From GCA-002701455 sp964342575 (GTDB lineage Bacteria > Pseudomonadota > Alphaproteobacteria > Thalassobaculales > Thalassobaculaceae), in assembly GCA_964342575.1 (NCBI GenBank), contig CAYFGZ010000001.1, forward strand, positions 30,981-94,980: a stretch of DNA of 64,000 bases, written 5' to 3'. Shown here piece by piece: positions 33,964 through 42,213 of the stretch. The notes below the pieces were generated by a model. It worked only from the letters and a program-made list of their open reading frames with translations. It was not told where the DNA came from and made no database searches. Both the position numbers and the translations under genes were made by a program. Numbering within the stretch: position 1 is the stretch's first letter; every line of letters starts with the position of its first letter.

Positions 33964-35892
33964 ATGGTTACTGAAAACGTTCTGGATAAGATCTTGTCGC
34001 TTGCTGCTGTGGGACGATGGCCAGAAGCTAGAAAAATATATCGACGGGTGCTAAAGACTAACCCAAAAGACTGGAATCTATTATACAAAATAGGAATACT
34101 AGAAGCCAAAGCAGAAAATTATCCAGTGGCTATCACCATTCTTGAAAAAGCAAAGAAAATAGATCCTAAAAATTCGCAAATAAACGTAAATCTAGCGCAA
34201 CTTTATGCTCTAAATGATCAACCAAGCAAAGCATGGCCAATTCTCCAGGACTTAAGACAAAAGGTCGGAGATTCAGAGCCATTTTATCGTCAGCTTGGTG
34301 GCGTAGCACAAAAGCTCCAAAAATATGAAGAGGCCGAAGATTCATACAGGAAAGCCTTGGATTTGGGCAGTAAAGATGTAGAACTCTTGAATAATTATGC
34401 CGTCCTTCTGCAGGGGTATGGGAGGTCCGTGGAAGCTGTACAGTTGCTTGAAAGGGCGTTCGCGGAAGACTCTACATCCACCGCAATTGCGAACAATCTA
34501 GCCAATTTGTGTATAATTTTTGGCAGAATGGATAGAGCCCTGGCTATGTTTAATGACGCGTTAACGCGAAATCCAGAAAATGTTTCTATAAACCGGAATC
34601 TTGCTCTTCTTCATAGAAGCTTGGGTGATCCAAAACGCGCGTTGGATGCAGCGCAACGCGCAGCCATTTTGGATCCCCAAAACGTAGATAGCTTGACCAT
34701 CAGTGCTGAATTACTTGAACGGCGTGCGGAACTAGATCGCGCGGCCCAGCTTTTGGAGTTTTGTCTGATTGGATCACCCGATAATATCGATGCAATCTCG
34801 CTAAAGGCTCGATCTCTTAGGCGTGTTGGAAAGATTGATAGTTCAATAAAATTCCTGGAGGAAAACCTGCTTCGATTAGGCGAGATGCCTAACACGTATA
34901 AAATTAATTTTGAGCTAGGGCACGCTTACCAGGCCCAAGGTAATTATAACGAAGCTTTCCCTATTTTTAATCGGGCTAACAAGCTTCAAGAACAAGACTC
35001 AGAGGAGAAAAATATAGAACCCAGCCGTGCGTTTACAAGGCTCAGGGACCTGAAATCAATCTTGTCCAGGATCGAGATTGATGAGGCCCCAAAAAATTCA
35101 GCGGTTGATGGACACGATGATCCCGTCTTCATGGTAGGGTTTCCGAGATCTGGGACAACTTTATTGGATCAAGTGCTGGATAGTCACCCGGGAGTAGTAG
35201 TTTTGGAAGAACGGCCATTAGTAGCCGGTATGATACGGCGGCTAGCCTCCGACGATTTCAGGTATCCTCAGGATTTAGCGCAGTTAAATAGTCGGATGAT
35301 ACAAAAATTGCGCTCTGGGTATTTTCAGGACCGTATGCAGTTTATAGAGGTTGAGGCTGGTGAGGTTTTTGTCGACAAAATGCCATTAAATATTAACGAG
35401 GCGATCCTAATAAATAGCGTTTTTCCAAAAGCCCGATTTATTGTCGTTATCAGGGATCCTTGTGATGTGTGCTTAAGTTGTTTCACACAGGCCTTCGAAC
35501 TCAATGACTGGATGGCTGTTTTTAATGACATCGCTGCCACAGCTAAACTTTATAATGAAGTTTTTGATTTATGGTATGAGACGGTCAGTAAATTTAATAT
35601 AGAATATCATGAGGTAAGATACGAAGATTTGGTAAACGATCTACAAGGGACAGCATCGAAAATCTTAAAGTTTCTCGATTTGTCATGGGACAATAAGATG
35701 GCCCGACATGACGAGCATGCCCGCAACCGTGGATACTTGGCTACGCCGAGTCATGCTCAGGTTACTCAGCCAGTCTATCAACATGCAGTTCAACGTTGGA
35801 AGCTTTATGGCGGTCACATGAAAGAAGTAGAAAAGCTATTGCAAACAAAGAGACGCCAGTTAGGATATTCTACGACGGGCCAAAAGGACTGA
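33964..35892 (+). CDS. TPR-repeat sulfotransferase
   Basis: 642 residues. The first ~360 residues are a run of TPR-type helical repeats (for example AARKIYRRVL-like and YEEAEDSYRKALDLGSKDVELLNNYA). The C-terminal domain is a sulfotransferase with FMVGFPRSGTTLLDQVLDSHP near residue 390, a His-Pro-type acceptor region, and IVVIRDPCDVCLSCF as the 3'-phosphate motif. TPR-sulfotransferases are widespread in marine bacteria; the TPR part probably binds a protein or peptide acceptor, as with tyrosylprotein sulfotransferases. No signal peptide is visible. It ends 13 bases before yggS. Confidence 0.92.
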   Translation: MVTENVLDKILSLAAVGRWPEARKIYRRVLKTNPKDWNLLYKIGILEAKAENYPVAITILEKAKKIDPKNSQINVNLAQLYALNDQPSKAWPILQDLRQKVGDSEPFYRQLGGVAQKLQKYEEAEDSYRKALDLGSKDVELLNNYAVLLQGYGRSVEAVQLLERAFAEDSTSTAIANNLANLCIIFGRMDRALAMFNDALTRNPENVSINRNLALLHRSLGDPKRALDAAQRAAILDPQNVDSLTISAELLERRAELDRAAQLLEFCLIGSPDNIDAISLKARSLRRVGKIDSSIKFLEENLLRLGEMPNTYKINFELGHAYQAQGNYNEAFPIFNRANKLQEQDSEEKNIEPSRAFTRLRDLKSILSRIEIDEAPKNSAVDGHDDPVFMVGFPRSGTTLLDQVLDSHPGVVVLEERPLVAGMIRRLASDDFRYPQDLAQLNSRMIQKLRSGYFQDRMQFIEVEAGEVFVDKMPLNINEAILINSVFPKARFIVVIRDPCDVCLSCFTQAFELNDWMAVFNDIAATAKLYNEVFDLWYETVSKFNIEYHEVRYEDLVNDLQGTASKILKFLDLSWDNKMARHDEHARNRGYLATPSHAQVTQPVYQHAVQRWKLYGGHMKEVEKLLQTKRRQLGYSTTGQKD

Positions 35893-35905
35893 TAGGGATG
35901 AGAGA

Positions 35906-36571
35906 GTGAATATAGCGGATAAACTAACCAATGTTCTTTCCAAGATAAACCAAGTTTCAATAGCGGCCGGCCGGGATTCTGGCAGTGTGTCACTAGTAGC
36001 AGTAAGTAAAGTACAGGATAGCGCTGCTATTGAGCAGGCCCTTAATGCTGGGCATCGGGTTTTTGGGGAAAATAGGATCCAAGAAGCTAAAGAGAAATGG
36101 CCGCCCCTAAAATCAAGGTATCCGGGAGTTGAGTTGCATTTAATAGGTCCATTGCAGACGAATAAAGTAAAAGAGGCTGTATCGTTATTTGATGTAATAG
36201 AGACGATCGACCGCCCTAAATTGGCTCGGGCATTGAAGCAGGAGATGGTCAGGCAGTCTGTTGAGATTCCATGTTTTGTTCAAATTAATACTGGCGAGGA
36301 AAAGCAAAAAACAGGAATTTTTCCAGATGAAGCCGTGGAGTTTATAGAATATTGCAGGCGTGATTTATGTATAAAGATAGAGGGGTTAATGTGTATTCCG
36401 CCGATAGACGAAGAACCAGCCCTACATTTCTCTCTATTGAAATCTATAGCAAAGAAGGCCGGAGTTCTTAATCTCAGTATGGGTATGAGTGACGATTTCG
36501 ACGTAGCCATAGAAATCGGGGCTACGCACATTCGATTAGGGACATTGATATTTGGAAAGCGGCCATCTTAG
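35906..36571 (+). CDS. yggS: Pyridoxal-phosphate homeostasis protein (YggS family)
   Basis: 221 residues from a GTG start. YggS/PROSC proteins are single-domain PLP-binding barrels that buffer the cofactor. VSLVAVSKVQ carries the PLP Lys near residue 35; GENRIQEAKEKWP, LHLIGPLQTNKVK and GLMCIPP follow; and SMGMSDDFDVAIEIGATHIRLGTLIFG ends the protein. It has no known catalytic reaction. It follows the sulfotransferase cluster and converges with the L,D-transpeptidase gene, six bases apart. Confidence 0.94.
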   Translation: MNIADKLTNVLSKINQVSIAAGRDSGSVSLVAVSKVQDSAAIEQALNAGHRVFGENRIQEAKEKWPPLKSRYPGVELHLIGPLQTNKVKEAVSLFDVIETIDRPKLARALKQEMVRQSVEIPCFVQINTGEEKQKTGIFPDEAVEFIEYCRRDLCIKIEGLMCIPPIDEEPALHFSLLKSIAKKAGVLNLSMGMSDDFDVAIEIGATHIRLGTLIFGKRPS

Positions 36572-36577
36572 GCGTAG

Positions 36578-37096
36578 TCAACTGCCAGCCACAATCATCA
36601 CTTCTGGATTTTCAACTTGTTTTAACACATCTAAAAGAAAATGTTTCTCGATAGCTATGCAACCGGCTGTGGCCCCAAAGTCAGGGCGGGCTATATGCAA
36701 AAATATGGCACTGCCCGCACCTAAAACGCGTGGACCATCATTATAGCCAAGTTCTACTACAATATCGTACATATTGTCCGCCCTCCAGAGAACCTCGTGA
36801 CTAAAGGGATGGGGTATGCAAACTAGACGGTTGTAATTTTCTTTGTCGGTTGGATCATCTGACCAACCCATTATTTCAGTCAGAGGTACAAGTGGAAGTG
36901 GGGTTACTGGTTCCTCTATTCGGTCGGGTCGATAAAATACACGCCTAAGTGGCCATGTGCCGATTGGCGTGCAGCCATCCCCCTCCTGTTTTCGGTCAGT
37001 GAAGCCCGATTTTCCGATACAACAGGGAATGGCATAGTTGTTAAATTTTAACCGAGCTTGGTTTCCATCTGACATGGAAGAAATAAAAATTGGCAC
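36578..37096 (-). CDS. L,D-transpeptidase (YkuD) family protein
   Basis: 172 residues from a GTG start with GAGG four bases upstream. The YkuD catalytic motif is present as FLHIARPDFGATAGCIAI, giving His134 and the nucleophile Cys146. Such enzymes make 3-3 peptidoglycan cross-links or attach lipoproteins. No signal peptide is visible, so either the true start lies elsewhere or this is the short, apparently non-exported branch seen in alphaproteobacteria. It lies next to the hypothetical gene at 37107, ten bases away. Confidence 0.87.
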   Translation of the reverse strand: MPIFISSMSDGNQARLKFNNYAIPCCIGKSGFTDRKQEGDGCTPIGTWPLRRVFYRPDRIEEPVTPLPLVPLTEIMGWSDDPTDKENYNRLVCIPHPFSHEVLWRADNMYDIVVELGYNDGPRVLGAGSAIFLHIARPDFGATAGCIAIEKHFLLDVLKQVENPEVMIVAGS

Positions 37097-37106
37097 GAGA
37101 CCTCGC

Positions 37107-37898
37107 TTAATGTTTTGGCTCAGTTATTTGACGCGAACGGAGTTTTTCGTATTTTCCAAGAGTTTGCAACACCCATTGTTCGACATTAGCATTGGCCTTG
37201 GGCGTGCCCGAGCCATAATCTGGAAAATAGGGGGCCGGAGGCGATAGAAATTCGCCAGACTCTTCGGAAAAGCCCGTTGCTCGGCCGGCTGTATTTTTGT
37301 TTATCTGTGGAGAGGGGCTGGGAGGAGCTGGTTGGACTACTGTTGAATGTGTTGCTGTTGAAGTTAGCTTAAAAACTTTATTTTTCCTATTGGTGCTTAC
37401 GTGAAAAAATTTATTAGGCTTAGAAGCGTCTACTAGAGAAAATTTAGTGGTGGTCCGGTAGTCTTCATCGAAAGACGGATTGATCTTTGGTGAGTAATCT
37501 GCTCTATCGCTGCCATGAAGCCCAGAATTATTCCGTGAATTGTTGTGAAACGCGTTCTTCCCAGGGTTTTGTATCTCGGATCCCATTTCGGAGTTAGTAA
37601 TGTAGTTGCCGAGAGCAATGATCAATCCCGCAGGGCCACCATAAAGGGCGCCTCCTAGGAACTTTGGAACCTCCCCAATTTTGTCGCCCGATACAGCTCG
37701 ATAAACCGTGGAGACGATCGGAAGGTGTTGAAGGGGATTAATCACGTCTATAAAATCCTTAAATTCGACTGTTTTTTTTGTTGAACCTATAGCAACATTT
37801 TCATTGTCGGGAGACATCGGGTCAGCCTCGCCTTGGGGTGGGGAGGAAAACGCCCGTGCCGTCCCATCCCTCAGTTCATTAAAAGTTGTCGCAGTCAT
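37107..37898 (-). CDS. Conserved hypothetical protein
   Basis: 263 residues, function not known. About residues 44-100 contain a recognisable conserved block, EFKDFIDVINPLQHLPIVS followed by a hydrophobic Gly-rich stretch (GALYGGPAGLIIALGNYI) that could insert in or lie on a membrane. I recall similar blocks in other alphaproteobacterial hypothetical proteins. The rest is low in complexity and rich in Asn, Ser and Pro. Its Shine-Dalgarno sequence (AAAGGG) is buried in an 8-bp hairpin. It lies between ribA and the L,D-transpeptidase gene, on the same strand as both. Confidence 0.75.
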   Translation of the reverse strand: MTATTFNELRDGTARAFSSPPQGEADPMSPDNENVAIGSTKKTVEFKDFIDVINPLQHLPIVSTVYRAVSGDKIGEVPKFLGGALYGGPAGLIIALGNYITNSEMGSEIQNPGKNAFHNNSRNNSGLHGSDRADYSPKINPSFDEDYRTTTKFSLVDASKPNKFFHVSTNRKNKVFKLTSTATHSTVVQPAPPSPSPQINKNTAGRATGFSEESGEFLSPPAPYFPDYGSGTPKANANVEQWVLQTLGKYEKLRSRQITEPKH

Positions 37899-37902
37899 TT
37901 TA

Positions 37903-37924
37903 ACCCTTTCGTGGTCGAAAGGGT
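37903..37924 (-). promoter_or_regulatory. Hairpin sequestering the ribosome-binding site of the 37107 gene
   Basis: On the minus strand ACCCTTTC, six loop bases, then GAAAGGGT form a perfect 8-bp stem. The AAAGGG of the second arm is the Shine-Dalgarno sequence, five bases before the ATG at 37898. Such a stem could act as an RNA thermometer or translational switch. Confidence 0.6.
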
Positions 37925-38012
37925 CCGTGCAAACTTCGTACCAAAAATCAAAGCGTAACGAATTAAAAAATTCATAGTAAAAGTTTTGCTATTCTAATTT
38001 TGGATGATTACT

Positions 38013-39215
38013 TTAAAAAAGATGACCTGTTTTATCAGCTTTAGTCTTTAGATATCGAGCATTGTGAGGATTTGACGGAAAAACATGCGCCACTCTCTCG
38101 ACGACAACGATGCCGGTAGACGCCAACTGTGCCACTTTATCTGGGTTATTTGTTAATAGTTTAACGCTTTGAACACCAAGCTGTTTCAAAATTTCGCCTG
38201 CTGGCGCGTAAATTCTTTCATCAACCTCGAAGCCCATTTGATTATTTGCATCGGCAGTGTCTGATCCTAAATCCTGTAAATTATATGCGCGTAGCTTATT
38301 CACAAGGCCAATGTCCCGGCCTTCTTGTGCTAGATAAACTAATACTCCGCTACCGTGGTTGGCGATGGTTTTAATCGCGCCCCGAAGCTGATCACCGCAG
38401 TCGCAGCGCAGGCTTCCAAGCAAATCGCCCGTCAGGCATTGCGAATGGAGCCTTACTAAAACAGGTTTGGTGATGTCTGGTTGTCCAATCAAAATGGCAA
38501 CGTGTTCTTCGCCGCCATCTATTGGCCTAAATGCTATCAACTCCGCATTTTCAGCGTCGGCTAGTGGTACTCTAGCTGAAGTAGCTCTAACCAGCCGTTG
38601 CGCTCGCAGCTGCGGAAAAATGTTTATGGACTCTGTGTCAACCAAGAGGAGGCCGTTTTCCTTGGCCGAAGCCGCTAAGCGATCAAGAAGCGACGGGGGA
38701 ATTCGAGAAAAAATAATGCTCGGGAGTAGCCGAGAAAACTTGATAAGCTGAATAGCTTTAGAGGCAATCCCATCACTGGGTTCCGGAACAATTGACAAAT
38801 CAGTTAAATTTGGATGGCTAATCTGATCAGCATTTTTTTCGTGTTCAAAAACAGGGTTTGACAGTCTCTGGACAAAATCGGCCCCATTATCAGGGGGAAT
38901 ACTGATGCTTACAATAGCGGTGGGATCTCTGTTTAATTTAATCGCGGCGCTGCGATGGTTAGTAATGACTAACGATGGCTGGGATCCCGCTATTTGCGCT
39001 ATTAGATCCAGCCCATTTGTTGTGGCTAGCTCAGCCGCCTGTACTATAGCTGCGGTTCTTTTAGTGCTATCTACAAGCATTATAATTGCACCTCTTCTGA
39101 GGTCTCCTATAGCCCGTTCGACAGACGTTTGGGCTGGAGACGAATCAGTAGGTACAATGTTGATTGCTTTGCTAGAGTAGTCACGAGCCTCTTTAAAATT
39201 TCTAAAACTAGTCAT
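38013..39215 (-). CDS. ribA: GTP cyclohydrolase II with degenerate RibB-like N-terminal domain
   Basis: 400 residues. The C-terminal half (from about residue 190) is an intact GTP cyclohydrolase II, which opens GTP to start riboflavin synthesis: SQCLTGDLLGSLRCDCGDQL gives the three zinc-binding Cys residues, and YLAQEGRDIGL and LLTNNPDKV follow. The N-terminal half resembles DHBP synthase (RibB) in fold pattern, with DLRRGAIIMLVD, but the acidic DEDRENEGDL-type catalytic loop is replaced by DSTKRTAAIV. DHBP synthase activity is therefore unlikely. N-terminally extended RibA proteins of this sort occur in alphaproteobacteria. Confidence 0.92.
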   Translation of the reverse strand: MTSFRNFKEARDYSSKAINIVPTDSSPAQTSVERAIGDLRRGAIIMLVDSTKRTAAIVQAAELATTNGLDLIAQIAGSQPSLVITNHRSAAIKLNRDPTAIVSISIPPDNGADFVQRLSNPVFEHEKNADQISHPNLTDLSIVPEPSDGIASKAIQLIKFSRLLPSIIFSRIPPSLLDRLAASAKENGLLLVDTESINIFPQLRAQRLVRATSARVPLADAENAELIAFRPIDGGEEHVAILIGQPDITKPVLVRLHSQCLTGDLLGSLRCDCGDQLRGAIKTIANHGSGVLVYLAQEGRDIGLVNKLRAYNLQDLGSDTADANNQMGFEVDERIYAPAGEILKQLGVQSVKLLTNNPDKVAQLASTGIVVVERVAHVFPSNPHNARYLKTKADKTGHLF

Positions 39216-39310
39216 GGGTACGTTGAACCCTAAGCTGTCCGCTAGGTCAAGAGTTGTTCTTAATTTATTTTTGCTTTAATTAAAGAAAAGTACGAATTGG
39301 GAGCCAGACA

Positions 39311-40192
39311 GTGGTTAGGAGAGTTCAAGTATACAGAAACTTTAGTCAAGAAGAGCTTGATAGAGAATATGATAATTTAGAAAAAGTAGCCAATGCGGAT
39401 AAAATAATAGAAACCTGGAAAAAAAAAGGAGAGCAGGTATCTTCCCTACTTTCCTGTCAACTCAATATTAGATATGGTCAACACGACAGGCAGGCCCTAG
39501 ATATTTTCCCAGCAAATTCGGCTGGCGGACCAGTTTTGGCCTTTATTCACGGTGGCTATTGGTGTCGACAAGATAAATCGATAGCGCGATTTCTTGCTCC
39601 CCTTTATGTAGCTGCAGAAATTAACTTTGTGTGCGTTGGGTACAGACTGTGCCCTGAGGTTGCTATAGGGGATGTCGTAGCTGATATTCGCTCCGCTCTC
39701 GGTTGGCTCTATAAGAATGCCAAAAAGTTCGGTGGTAACGGCAATAAACTTTACGTGGCGGGTCATTCAGCCGGAGGTCATTTGGCTGCTGTTATGTGTG
39801 GGCCGCTAGGCCCTGGCCCAGAATATTTGAAAGGGGGCTGTTCTATAAGCGGATTACATGATTTAGAGCCTATAAGGCTATCTTTTTTGAATTCGAGCCT
39901 ATCGCTTAGTCAGGAGGAAGCACGTCGGTTAAGCCCAATTTGGTTGTCCCAAGAACGGGGCGCAGATGACATAGAGTATCCGCCCTTAATAATAGCCGTA
40001 GGTTCCACAGAGGGTTCGGAGTATATGCGTCAAAGCAATCAACTAGAAAGTGCTCTAAGGAAGGCGGGGCAGCCAACTAACAGTTTAAAAATAGAAAATG
40101 GAAATCATTTTTCCGCTTGCGAAGCCTTTGCTGACCCCTCAAGCTCACTTTCGGATGCGATGCTACGATTGATTTTTTCTCCGCGGTTTTGA
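39311..40192 (+). CDS. Alpha/beta hydrolase, kynurenine-formamidase-like
   Basis: 293 residues from a GTG start with GGAG seven bases upstream. The oxyanion loop HGGYW and nucleophile elbow VAGHSAGGHLAAVM (Ser near 155) place it near arylformamidases and carboxylesterases. The C-terminal ENGNHFSACEAF supplies the catalytic His. HGGYW is typical of kynurenine formamidases, but no other tryptophan-degradation gene is nearby. Eight to twenty bases separate it from the DUF427 gene, so cotranscription is likely. Confidence 0.86.
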   Translation: MVRRVQVYRNFSQEELDREYDNLEKVANADKIIETWKKKGEQVSSLLSCQLNIRYGQHDRQALDIFPANSAGGPVLAFIHGGYWCRQDKSIARFLAPLYVAAEINFVCVGYRLCPEVAIGDVVADIRSALGWLYKNAKKFGGNGNKLYVAGHSAGGHLAAVMCGPLGPGPEYLKGGCSISGLHDLEPIRLSFLNSSLSLSQEEARRLSPIWLSQERGADDIEYPPLIIAVGSTEGSEYMRQSNQLESALRKAGQPTNSLKIENGNHFSACEAFADPSSSLSDAMLRLIFSPRF

Positions 40193-40211
40193 GCATGATT
40201 TGGAGGCATAT

Positions 40212-40499
40212 ATGATGATAGTAGCCCGTTTGGACGGAGTGGTTGTTGCTAGATCCGGCGATTATATAGAGGTAGAAAATAGCCTGTATTTTCCGCGGTC
40301 TGATGTTCTAATGAATTTTTTGGTTGAAACACAGACGCGAACTAGATGTCCATGGAGAGGCATCGCGACTTATTTTGACGTGGCGGTTTCAGGCCGGGTT
40401 ATTTCGGATGCAGCATGGAGCTATGAAAAACCAAAAATCAAGGCACGGAGGATCCAAAATTATATAGCCTTCTGGAAAGATATTGATATTAGCAACTAG
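40212..40499 (+). CDS. DUF427 domain protein
   Basis: 95 residues from this ATG. It matches the DUF427 pattern: VVARSGDYIEVENSLYFPRSDV, then CPWRGIATYFDV, then DAAWSYEKP and YIAFWKD. The family forms a small beta-barrel of unknown function. The frame also opens at a TTG at 40200, but GGAGG lies five bases before the ATG at 40212. It sits between the hydrolase and the response-regulator gene. Confidence 0.9.
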   Translation: MMIVARLDGVVVARSGDYIEVENSLYFPRSDVLMNFLVETQTRTRCPWRGIATYFDVAVSGRVISDAAWSYEKPKIKARRIQNYIAFWKDIDISN

Positions 40500-40568
40500 A
40501 CGATGGAAACTTGATGGTCAGTTAACGTTTGGCATCGTTGACTATAACACGAATTGGCGGACCGCGTA

Positions 40569-41249
40569 ATGAGGCAACTTTTGTTAGTTGAAAACGACTC
40601 TAATTTTAATTCCTCTCTTAAAGAACAATTGGAAGTTGATGGTGCGTTTGAGGTTGAATTGGCTATTGGCCTGGTTGCGGCAGCACGTATCGCTGACGAA
40701 ATAAAACCAAATTTAATCTTGATCAACATAGAGACGCTAGTTGCTGATTTAGGAGGTAAATTTACTACCCTAAAAAAAACATGCGGCTATGCACCTATAT
40801 TGGGGCTAGTTCATTATGGCGTAAACCTGGAGGTTATGGAGGAGCTAGTTAGTATTTTTGATGATATTGTACTTAAGCCTGTAAAAATAGGAGAATTGCT
40901 AAAACGAATCGATTCACAATTTTTTGAAGGCGATAAAAGTACAGCAGAGGAGTATGAATTTGGACCATACAACTTTAGACCAACCGAAAAACTTCTCATT
41001 GGCATCGATAATGATAATCACGTAAGACTGACAGAGAAAGAAACGGCAATCCTGGAGGAGCTATATCACGCTAACGGCAACATTGTGGCTCGAAAAGATC
41101 TCTTAAGCAGGGTTTGGGGGTACAGCGAAGAAATCTCATCGCATACTTTAGAAACTCATATGTATCGCCTTAGAAAAAAAATGGAGAAAAATCCGGCGGA
41201 AGCAGTTATCTTAATTACTACCGGCGGTGGATACCGTTTGGTTTTGTGA
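40569..41249 (+). CDS. OmpR/PhoB-type regulator with a degenerate receiver
   Basis: 226 residues from this ATG. The C-terminal winged helix (from about residue 130) is intact: RLTEKETAILEELYHANGNIVARKDLLSRVWGY, then TLETHMYRLRKKM and TTGGGYRLVL. The receiver-like N-terminus keeps the KPVKIGEL loop, but the acidic pair is Glu8-Asn9, and Asn53 (LILINIET) replaces the phosphorylated Asp. It cannot be controlled by ordinary Asp phosphorylation. No histidine kinase lies nearby. The frame opens earlier at TTG 40554; 40569 begins the receiver in the usual place. The 90-base gap to the next gene is empty. Confidence 0.88.
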   Translation: MRQLLLVENDSNFNSSLKEQLEVDGAFEVELAIGLVAAARIADEIKPNLILINIETLVADLGGKFTTLKKTCGYAPILGLVHYGVNLEVMEELVSIFDDIVLKPVKIGELLKRIDSQFFEGDKSTAEEYEFGPYNFRPTEKLLIGIDNDNHVRLTEKETAILEELYHANGNIVARKDLLSRVWGYSEEISSHTLETHMYRLRKKMEKNPAEAVILITTGGGYRLVL

Positions 41250-41341
41250 CAAATAATTAGTTCGTGCAGACAAAGAGAGTGAAAGTTAGGTCCAAAAATA
41301 TTTTAATATTTTATTTGGACACATAATGGGGAGGTAAGGCT

Positions 41342-42175
41342 TTGGCCGATAAGCCTAAATTTATGGTAAAGTTTTGGGGCGTGAGAGGAAGCATCCCCTG
41401 CCCTGGCAGGTCGTATCAACGATACGGTGGAAATACGTGCTGCGTGGAACTGCGTTGTGGCGATCACACTATAATATTTGATGCCGGTACAGGGATTCGC
41501 CCTTTGGGGAACGAGTTGGCAAAAAACAAATCTCTGGACTCAGACATTTTCTTTAGTCACGCACACTTGGATCATATAAGCGGTTTTCCATTTTTTGCCC
41601 CGGCCTTTAACCCCAGGAATAAATTTAGAATCTGGTCTGCTGTATTTGATCAACAAATTCCTATGAAGGAAGTTTTTGCCAAGTTAACGGCCTCGCCAAT
41701 GTTTCCTGTGTCTTTTGAAATATTCAATGCCCACTTTGATTTCAAAACCTTTGAGCCAGGAGATAGGATAAAATTAAAAGACGGAATCGAACTTGCGACT
41801 GTTAGACTGAATCATCCACAGGGGGCGACTGGGTACAGGGTTGAATTTGCCGAGAAGTCGGTCTGTTATATAACGGACACCGAACATAAACAGGGTGAGA
41901 TAGACCATGATATTAAGGAATTAATAAAAGGAGCTGATATAGTTATTTACGATGCTACATTCACGGATGAGCAATATCCCAACTACGCGGGTTGGGGGCA
42001 TTCTACCTGGCAAGAAGGTGTTAAGTTATGTAACGCGGCATCTGCAGAACGCTTAGTCATCTTTCACCATGATCCAGGAAATGATGACATCGCAATGGAT
42101 GAAATATCCCAGAAAGCAGAACAGAGTAGACCAGGAACTTTGGTTGCTATGGAAGGCATGGAACTGAATATTTAA
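41342..42175 (+). CDS. MBL-fold metallo-hydrolase (PhnP/phosphodiesterase-like)
   Basis: 277 residues from a TTG start, supported by GGGGAGG seven bases upstream. The HxHxDH metal site is SHAHLDHISGF near residue 74. The N-terminus KFWGVRGSIPCPG and GGNTCCVEL are typical of the COG1235 branch, which includes cyclic-nucleotide and phosphodiester hydrolases. Further ligands are in CYITDTEH and the late FHHDP. The substrate is unknown. It follows the response regulator, and the arrangement may be an operon. Confidence 0.88.
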   Translation: MADKPKFMVKFWGVRGSIPCPGRSYQRYGGNTCCVELRCGDHTIIFDAGTGIRPLGNELAKNKSLDSDIFFSHAHLDHISGFPFFAPAFNPRNKFRIWSAVFDQQIPMKEVFAKLTASPMFPVSFEIFNAHFDFKTFEPGDRIKLKDGIELATVRLNHPQGATGYRVEFAEKSVCYITDTEHKQGEIDHDIKELIKGADIVIYDATFTDEQYPNYAGWGHSTWQEGVKLCNAASAERLVIFHHDPGNDDIAMDEISQKAEQSRPGTLVAMEGMELNI

Positions 42176-42213
42176 ACCCTTTCTCTTTAATCAAGTCTAA
42201 GATCGGCGATCCT

